A stretch of 12,127 bases of DNA, taken from assembly GCA_002383285.1 (NCBI GenBank), contig DFXU01000113.1, positions 1-12,127 on the forward strand, in the 5' to 3' direction. This DNA comes from Caryophanales bacterium UBA4100 (GTDB lineage: Bacteria > Bacillota > Bacilli > Paenibacillales > UBA4045). The notes beneath the pieces are model-generated. The model was not told the origin of the DNA, did no database searches, and saw nothing but the letters and a program-made list of their open reading frames with translations. Below, piece by piece: positions 7,943 through 12,127 of this stretch (the first letter of the stretch is position 1; the number at the start of each line of letters is the position of its first letter). A program made the translations under genes and the position numbers.

Positions 7943-8950
7943 TTACCGAACAACAATCGATTTCAACAAGCCGTCGCTGTATTCGATTACCTTAGAGAAT
8001 TGCGCCGGAAGATCATCTAGCTTGAATTGATGCGTTACGAATAACATCGGTTCAATATCTCCACTCACAATCAGACGTTGCACCTGTTGACCATCCTCCA
8101 TTGTAGAATATAGGGAGCCGAACACGGTTAAGTGCTTGTGGATTATATCACTGGAATTAAATTCGAATTTGGCACCTTCACCAATAGACACCAATGTCCC
8201 TCCGATACGCAATATGCCAAGAGCCAGTGTGTATGAAGGTGCCTTACCCGAGCATTCCAATACAATATCCACACCGTGTTGCTTGGTAAATCGGACTATC
8301 TCCTCAGCCAATGACACATCGGGTGGATATACAAACTCGGCCCCTTGTCTTATGGCCGCTTCACGCCGAGATGGATTCGGATCCACAGCAACTACCTTCG
8401 CTCCTCTTATCTTTGCAAGCCTGACCGCCGCAAGCCCGATGGGTCCACAGCCAATAACAACTACATAATCCCCAGCCTTCATCGATGTGCGACTGATTGC
8501 GGAATACGGAGTTCCCCAATTATCGAAGATTAAGCTTCCCGTCTCATAGCTAACGGTATCATCAAGCTTAAGGCAATTCCGCTCGGGAACCGCAAGCTTC
8601 TCCGAAAACCCGAACCCCATATGCGTAACCCCATTCGGACAACGGACGAATTGCCCTAATTGACATGCCGGGCAGAGACCGCAGCCCTTCACGTTATTAA
8701 TAGCGATTCGGTCACCGATCTTTAATTGCTTCACATCAGATCCGACAGCGACAACTTCTCCTGCGGCCTCATGTCCCGCAACATAATCAGTCGGTTCATT
8801 CACAAACCAGAACCACTTATCAGAACCGCATATGCCGCAAGCTCTCATATCAACCAATACTTCGTCAGCCTTCAATACAGGTATATCTGTTACTACAACC
8901 TGGAGGTCCTGTGGACCAAATGCTTTTATCTGCTTCATATTCATATTCAT
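7943..8950 (-). CDS. Zinc-dependent medium-chain alcohol dehydrogenase
   Basis: Cytosolic NAD(P)-dependent dehydrogenase of the medium-chain family, 335 aa, of polyol/threonine-dehydrogenase-like build. Catalytic zinc ligands are Cys41 (ACGICGSD), His60 and Glu61 (AGHEAAG). Structural zinc is held by Cys90, Cys93, Cys96 and Cys104 (GCGLCPACQLGQFVRC). The Rossmann motif VIGCGPIGLAAV is followed by VVAVDPNPSRR; the acidic Asp ending the second strand favours NAD over NADP. The start is ATG 8950: GGAGGGG (8964-8958) lies 7 nt upstream, while the alternative ATG at 8974 has no ribosome binding site. A 77-nt gap without a visible terminator separates it from the ATP-grasp gene upstream, so read-through from the glutathione genes is possible. 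A bulged hairpin (7922-7941) without a T run follows the stop. The substrate is unknown. Confidence 0.92.
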   Translation of the reverse strand: MNMNMKQIKAFGPQDLQVVVTDIPVLKADEVLVDMRACGICGSDKWFWFVNEPTDYVAGHEAAGEVVAVGSDVKQLKIGDRIAINNVKGCGLCPACQLGQFVRCPNGVTHMGFGFSEKLAVPERNCLKLDDTVSYETGSLIFDNWGTPYSAISRTSMKAGDYVVVIGCGPIGLAAVRLAKIRGAKVVAVDPNPSRREAAIRQGAEFVYPPDVSLAEEIVRFTKQHGVDIVLECSGKAPSYTLALGILRIGGTLVSIGEGAKFEFNSSDIIHKHLTVFGSLYSTMEDGQQVQRLIVSGDIEPMLFVTHQFKLDDLPAQFSKVIEYSDGLLKSIVVR

Positions 8951-9027
8951 ATGTCTACCCCTCCGCTGAAACATCGTTGTTCATTGTAAGATTACCATGA
9001 AAATTGAGGATAATATAATGGCTGTTG

Positions 9028-10020
9028 TCAGGTTAAACCCAGCAAATCCAGAACCTTCTGCTCAACATGTCTATTGTGGCCCTTGTAGGGAAAATTGTGT
9101 ATATGCAGCGCAGGATTGAAATTTAATTCGATGACTCCATAATTGCTGGGATTCGGCTCATCTCGAATGTCTTGAATCATGATATCTGCACCGCATATTT
9201 GGGCTCCCACCGCTTTCGTTGCCTTAACAGCGATATCCTTGTAAGCATTCAGCATCTCATCGGTATAATCTAAGCTGTCACCGCCTGTACTGATATTGGA
9301 ATTCTCTCTTAAGTAGACAACCTCACCTAGCTCAGGGATATAGCTAAAATCCTTATCCTGTCCTTGCAAAAATCCCTTCTCGATTTCCCCGAGCTTGATT
9401 TTCTCTAATGGAGTAACATAACCTATCCCTCTTAGCGGGCTTTTATTCTTCTCCTCTACCAGCTGTGCGATCGTATGTATGCCATCACCTGATACATTCG
9501 CAGGAACTCTGTGTAGAACGGCAACCGTCTCATTACCTACAACGAGAAATCGATATTCCTTGCCCGACAAGAACTGCTCGACCATGACCGAGCTATCATA
9601 ATTGAATGCATGCGCTATCGCTCTGCGATATTCATCCTTGGAATCAAGCGGCTTAAAGATGACTATACCTTTTCCAAAGTTGGTAGACTTAGGCTTAATG
9701 ACGATATTCTGTCCCACAAATTGGTTATACTTCTCATTCGCAGCTTCGATGGATAGAAAAGTAGAGTCTGCTGGAACCTGGATGTCCTGCTCCTTTAACA
9801 CCATCTTTGTTACAATTTTATTCTCCATGATCAAGGAGGAAATATACGTATCCGCAGAGGTTTTCGTTGCTTGCTTGATATATTCCACCTTACTGCCCTT
9901 GGTCAAGCGGATGAAATTATCGCTGCGGTCCAAGACCTCCACCTCAACATTTCTCCGCAATGCTTCTTCAATGAGAATTTGCGTTGAAAGCTCTAATCCC
10001 TCCACATCTATACGGTGCAT
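9028..10020 (-). CDS. ATP-grasp glutathione synthetase-like protein (GshF C-terminal half)
   Basis: Predicted ligase joining glycine to gamma-glutamylcysteine with ATP, 330 aa. It corresponds to the C-terminal ATP-grasp half of bifunctional GshF and not to the E. coli GshB family. The recognisable GshF stretch runs ELSTQILIEEAL (10-21), DNFIRL, VEYIKQATKTSADTYI (45-60), then LIMENKIVTK (63-72). ATP-grasp features are VIKPKSTNFGKG (107-118, nucleotide-binding Lys109 and a glycine loop), VEQFLSGKEYRFLVV (147-161), and the metal ligands Asp279, Glu298 and Asn300 in GADIMIQD and VIELNFNPALHIHNFPYKG. ATG 10020 overlaps the gshA end by 13 nt in another frame. GGAGGG (10033-10028) stands 7 nt upstream inside gshA, and an in-frame TGA lies two codons before the start, so it is a genuine separate gene. 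Confidence 0.9.
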   Translation of the reverse strand: MHRIDVEGLELSTQILIEEALRRNVEVEVLDRSDNFIRLTKGSKVEYIKQATKTSADTYISSLIMENKIVTKMVLKEQDIQVPADSTFLSIEAANEKYNQFVGQNIVIKPKSTNFGKGIVIFKPLDSKDEYRRAIAHAFNYDSSVMVEQFLSGKEYRFLVVGNETVAVLHRVPANVSGDGIHTIAQLVEEKNKSPLRGIGYVTPLEKIKLGEIEKGFLQGQDKDFSYIPELGEVVYLRENSNISTGGDSLDYTDEMLNAYKDIAVKATKAVGAQICGADIMIQDIRDEPNPSNYGVIELNFNPALHIHNFPYKGHNRHVEQKVLDLLGLT

Positions 10021-11486
10021 CGCTCATCCCTCCGGCTTTTATTCGTCTGTGCCCATCTCGTACCGAAATCCAAATAGCTTTCGTTGTTCTCCTCCATTTC
10101 TTTGCGAATGCGTGCAGATGGAAGTAACGATGGATCGAGCACCTTCTTATATTGCTCCTCGATACTGCTCTGATACTTGCTGCTGTTATCGGCCATATCA
10201 ATAACGGAAGCAATCGGTTTGAGCTTATCGAAAATTTCCTTCGCCCACTCCTGTAATGGTACTGTATCCCTGTTGTATGGATAGAGCTTTAGGCTGGGTT
10301 TTCCCCCTAAGAGAGACACGAAGTGATGATTCTTGTTCATCACATGATCCTCCTCCTTCGATATCACTCCGCTATCCTCCATGAGGCAATAGAGCATGAA
10401 CGTCTGGAGGAAATACAGTTGATTCAGGTCCATACCCGTCTTGTAAAATGGATTTAGATCGAGGATTCGAACCTCTATATACTTAACACCCCTTGCTTCC
10501 AACGCATCCAATTGGCTCTCTCCAGCCTCTGCCACCTGCTTCAGACGAATAGATGAGTAAAATTCACTCTCCTTCTGCAGAATATGATCGTTTAATTGAA
10601 TTTTCTTGCCATTCTGATGCGTTCCCATCCTACTAAATTTGTTGCTCTTGATGGACAGTAGCTTACGTATACCCATGGTGTAATCCTGCAGGCTGTTAAA
10701 GATCAGCGTAGAGTTGCCTTGTGGAGCTCTTGAATATCCGAAGCGGCTGACCCGAAGGGAGACAGCATGCTTCTCGTAATTGGAAATCGGACTGCAGCAT
10801 TCTGGACAGCACCTTGCAACATGCTTTAGCTCCTGACACATAACGGAGTAATAGCTTGAATCAATCGATGGTGAAGCTCCAAATAGATAGATCAACAGCC
10901 AGCGGTACCTCAGAAAATTCCTTGCCATAGCGGCATATAGCTCATCCGTGAATGTCTGTATATCCTTGCCTTCACCGAGATGGTTATGCAAGAAAGAAAG
11001 CATTCCGTCTCCCAAGGAGAAATTATAATGAATGCCCGACACCATCTGCATCTTCTTACCATAACGGAGCGACAGACCTGCTCGGTAAAGCTCCTTCTCT
11101 CTTGCTTCCTCTGAATTGCCGAATCTTGCGAGTGGAATTCGATCCTCGTCTGGCAGCTTGGGCGGCATGCTGAGAGGCCAGAGCAGCTCTTCTCCCAGCT
11201 CCCCCTCTGCATGAAGCTGTATATCATTCAGCTCCTCATAAGCTTCCTCGATCGATGCTGATGGCGATGTTATCAGCTCAAGCTGGCTTTCAGCAAAATC
11301 AACAGTAATATGGGGGTTCCTCAATTTATGACCGAATGCTGCAGGATGATCGGTCATCGCGAGCTCCCCGGATGTTGTAACCCTCTGAGATTCCTTCTCG
11401 AGTCCCCATCTTCCATCTACCAGTAATCTGCTGTTGCTGCGGTTAAACAGCTCTAGCCGCTGCAAAAAATGCCAGTTTGTATGCAT
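10008..11486 (-). CDS. gshA: Glutamate-cysteine ligase
   Basis: First, rate-limiting enzyme of glutathione synthesis: it joins glutamate and cysteine through the gamma-carboxyl with ATP, in the cytosol. It is 492 aa, close to E. coli GshA (518 aa) but lacking the C-terminal tail; the same fold forms the N-terminal half of GshF. Landmarks shared with E. coli GshA are GLEKESQRV (28-36), TVDFAESQLELIT (61-73), LLWPLSMP (101-108), YGKKMQMVSGIHYNFSL (142-158), YLFGASPSI (200-208), IEVRILDLNPF (337-347, Arg340) and SARIRKEM (457-464). An inserted CCPECC (226-231) with Cys217 nearby has no E. coli counterpart. ATG 11486 has AAGGAAG (11503-11497) 10 nt upstream. It is co-transcribed with the overlapping ATP-grasp gene, and its promoter carries the same palindrome as the upstream MarR gene. 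Confidence 0.95.
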   Translation of the reverse strand: MHTNWHFLQRLELFNRSNSRLLVDGRWGLEKESQRVTTSGELAMTDHPAAFGHKLRNPHITVDFAESQLELITSPSASIEEAYEELNDIQLHAEGELGEELLWPLSMPPKLPDEDRIPLARFGNSEEAREKELYRAGLSLRYGKKMQMVSGIHYNFSLGDGMLSFLHNHLGEGKDIQTFTDELYAAMARNFLRYRWLLIYLFGASPSIDSSYYSVMCQELKHVARCCPECCSPISNYEKHAVSLRVSRFGYSRAPQGNSTLIFNSLQDYTMGIRKLLSIKSNKFSRMGTHQNGKKIQLNDHILQKESEFYSSIRLKQVAEAGESQLDALEARGVKYIEVRILDLNPFYKTGMDLNQLYFLQTFMLYCLMEDSGVISKEEDHVMNKNHHFVSLLGGKPSLKLYPYNRDTVPLQEWAKEIFDKLKPIASVIDMADNSSKYQSSIEEQYKKVLDPSLLPSARIRKEMEENNESYLDFGTRWAQTNKSRRDERCTV

Positions 11487-11505
11487 GATTGCTGCACTTC
11501 CTTAT

Positions 11506-11537
11506 TTATTAATCTAACTTATTAATCTAACTTATTA
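11506..11537. repeat. 13-bp tandem repeat in the gshA leader
   Basis: TTATTAATCTAAC occurs perfectly at 11506-11518 and 11519-11531, followed by a partial third copy TTATTA (11532-11537). On the minus strand the repeats read GTTAGATTAATAA, and each includes a TAGATT that could serve as a -10 box, so duplication may have created or shifted the gshA promoter. Confidence 0.8.
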
Positions 11538-11555
11538 TTTGCAAAATGCAAGTAT
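11524..11555 (-). promoter_or_regulatory. gshA promoter and MarR-type operator
   Basis: On the minus strand ATACTTGCAT, TT, TGCAA spans 11555-11539: a TTGCA-N3-TGCAA palindrome centred on 11545. Its TTGCAT (11551-11546) can act as a -35 box, with TAGATT (11529-11524) 16 bp downstream as a modest -10. The same 17-bp element with two changed bases sits over the marR -35 box. MarR repression of gshA is inferred from this identity. Confidence 0.6.
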
Positions 11556-11560
11556 ATCCC

Positions 11561-11589
11561 AAAAATGATTCCTCCACTATTTCGGAGGA
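11561..11589 (-). terminator. Weak terminator overlapping the marR 3' end
   Basis: On the minus strand TCCTCC (11589-11584) pairs with GGAGGA (11575-11570), with an 8-nt loop containing the marR stop codon. After four bases comes TTTTT (11565-11561). The left arm encodes the Pro-Pro of the C-terminus. The short stem and displaced T run suggest partial termination before the gshA promoter. Confidence 0.45.
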
Positions 11590-12029
11590 GGACAGCATAC
11601 ATACGATTGCAGCATCGCTTTATCAAGCAATTGTAAAGCATTAATAACCGAATGACGTTCAAATTCGCTTAATTGCGATAAAACCTGCTCCAAATCGCTA
11701 TTTACTTGTTTATCTATCTCTGCGTTTAATATCTCGCCCTCTTGTGTAAGGGATAGGATTTGAATCCGATTGTCTTGTGGATCAGGCGTCTTCTTCACAA
11801 GCCTTCTCTCGACAAGCGTCTTCACTTGACGACTGAACGTCGTTATGTCAATACCTAGCGCATATGCGATTTCCTGCATAGATGGATTACGCTGACGCTT
11901 AATCTCATGCAAGATATCGCTCTGTAAGAGCGTGGTATCTGAATCGCAGCAATTCTCGCAGCAATTCTCGCTCAACGTACCATATCTGCGTATAAGCAGC
12001 TGGAAGGTCGTTCTTAAATTCGTTGCCAT
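11577..12029 (-). CDS. Cysteine-rich MarR-family transcriptional regulator
   Basis: Winged-helix DNA-binding regulator, 150 aa, normal MarR length. The helix-turn-helix is SMQEIAYALGIDITTFSRQVKTLVERRLV (50-78, in three visible pieces), with the wing at KTPDPQDNRIQILSLTQEG (80-98) and helical dimerisation ends. Unusual features are six cysteines and their placement: CCENCC at 23-28 in the N-terminal dimerisation region, and CC at 145-146 just before the PPPK end. Paired cysteines of this kind suit sensing of oxidants, electrophiles or soft metal(loid) ions. The start is ATG 12029; the longer TTG-initiated frame from 12080 would contain the promoter boxes and is rejected. The ribosome binding site is an eight-G run (12043-12036), 6 nt from the start. 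It precedes gshA in the same direction, and both promoters share an operator-like palindrome, so it is probably a local repressor of itself and of glutathione synthesis. Confidence 0.92.
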   Translation of the reverse strand: MATNLRTTFQLLIRRYGTLSENCCENCCDSDTTLLQSDILHEIKRQRNPSMQEIAYALGIDITTFSRQVKTLVERRLVKKTPDPQDNRIQILSLTQEGEILNAEIDKQVNSDLEQVLSQLSEFERHSVINALQLLDKAMLQSYVCCPPPK

Positions 12030-12042
12030 CTTCTTCCCCCCC

Positions 12043-12084
12043 CATGATGCAATTATAGTGAATATAATTGCATCATGCAAGTAT
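12043..12084 (-). promoter_or_regulatory. marR promoter inside a compound palindrome
   Basis: The minus strand shows TTGCAT (12080-12075), a 17-bp spacer and a perfect TATAAT (12057-12052), a strong housekeeping-type promoter starting near 12045. Two overlapping palindromes cover it. The first is TTGCATCATGCAA centred on 12074, with arms extending to 10 bp (9 of 10 matching; 12064-12073 and 12075-12084). The second is a perfect 15-bp inverted repeat (12043-12057 with 12063-12077) with a 5-bp spacer. Autorepression by MarR is the simplest reading. Confidence 0.75.
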
Positions 12085-12127
12085 TAATCATCGCAGAGAT
12101 GGTCACTAAGATAGTGGAGGACCGCAG

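Noticed and set aside
9602..10204. 200-codon open frame on the plus strand across the ATP-grasp/gshA junction
   Set aside because: Antisense to two well supported genes; no recognisable protein features.
12030..12080. TTG start at 12080 extending MarR by 17 residues
   Set aside because: The extension would cover the -35 and -10 boxes; ATG 12029 gives the normal MarR length.
12098..12127. CACTA-AGA-TAGTG hairpin at the right edge
   Set aside because: Only 5 bp, no T run, and truncated context; it could not be assigned a role.

Overview
The window looks like chromosomal DNA from a Gram-positive Bacillales bacterium, most likely Paenibacillaceae. Supporting signs are AT-leaning DNA, strong GGAGG-type ribosome binding sites, use of TTG and GTG starts, a 7TM-type sensor kinase, and protein sequences of Paenibacillus/Cohnella flavour. 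The genus is inferred. I see nine protein genes, and no RNA gene, mobile element or CRISPR array.

Layout: (1) 1-302 has no supported gene but carries a 12-bp tandem repeat; it is followed by a YdhF-like aldo/keto reductase (303-1220, +) with its own terminator. (2) An orphan membrane histidine kinase (1393-3150, +) has no response regulator beside it. (3) A drug-exporter module follows: ABC-2 permease (3221-4825, -) and its ATPase (4825-5742, -), with a divergent TetR regulator (5886-6476, +). The intergenic gap holds two 30-bp imperfect palindromes of identical geometry, the better one abutting the -10 box of the ABC promoter, so a repressor/exporter circuit is likely. (4) Two oxidoreductases lie on the minus strand: an aldo/keto reductase with a C-terminal 2x[4Fe-4S] ferredoxin domain (6588-7745) and a zinc-dependent medium-chain dehydrogenase (7943-8950). 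(5) At the right end, all on the minus strand and read right to left, are a cysteine-rich MarR regulator (11577-12029), glutamate-cysteine ligase gshA (10008-11486), and a stand-alone ATP-grasp protein (9028-10020). The ATP-grasp protein matches the glutathione-synthetase half of the bifunctional enzyme GshF.

The right end is the most interesting part. The MarR promoter and the gshA promoter share a 17-bp element (ATACTTGCAT, two free bases, TGCAA) placed over the -35 box, which argues that this MarR controls both itself and glutathione synthesis. The MarR carries a CCENCC cluster and a C-terminal CC pair. GshA has a CCPECC insertion close to its active-site region. Together these suggest a thiol- or soft-metal-responsive glutathione operon in a lineage whose usual low-molecular-weight thiol is bacillithiol. 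GshA and the ATP-grasp protein are separate genes overlapping by 13 nt, each with its own ribosome binding site, rather than the fused GshF usual in Gram-positives.
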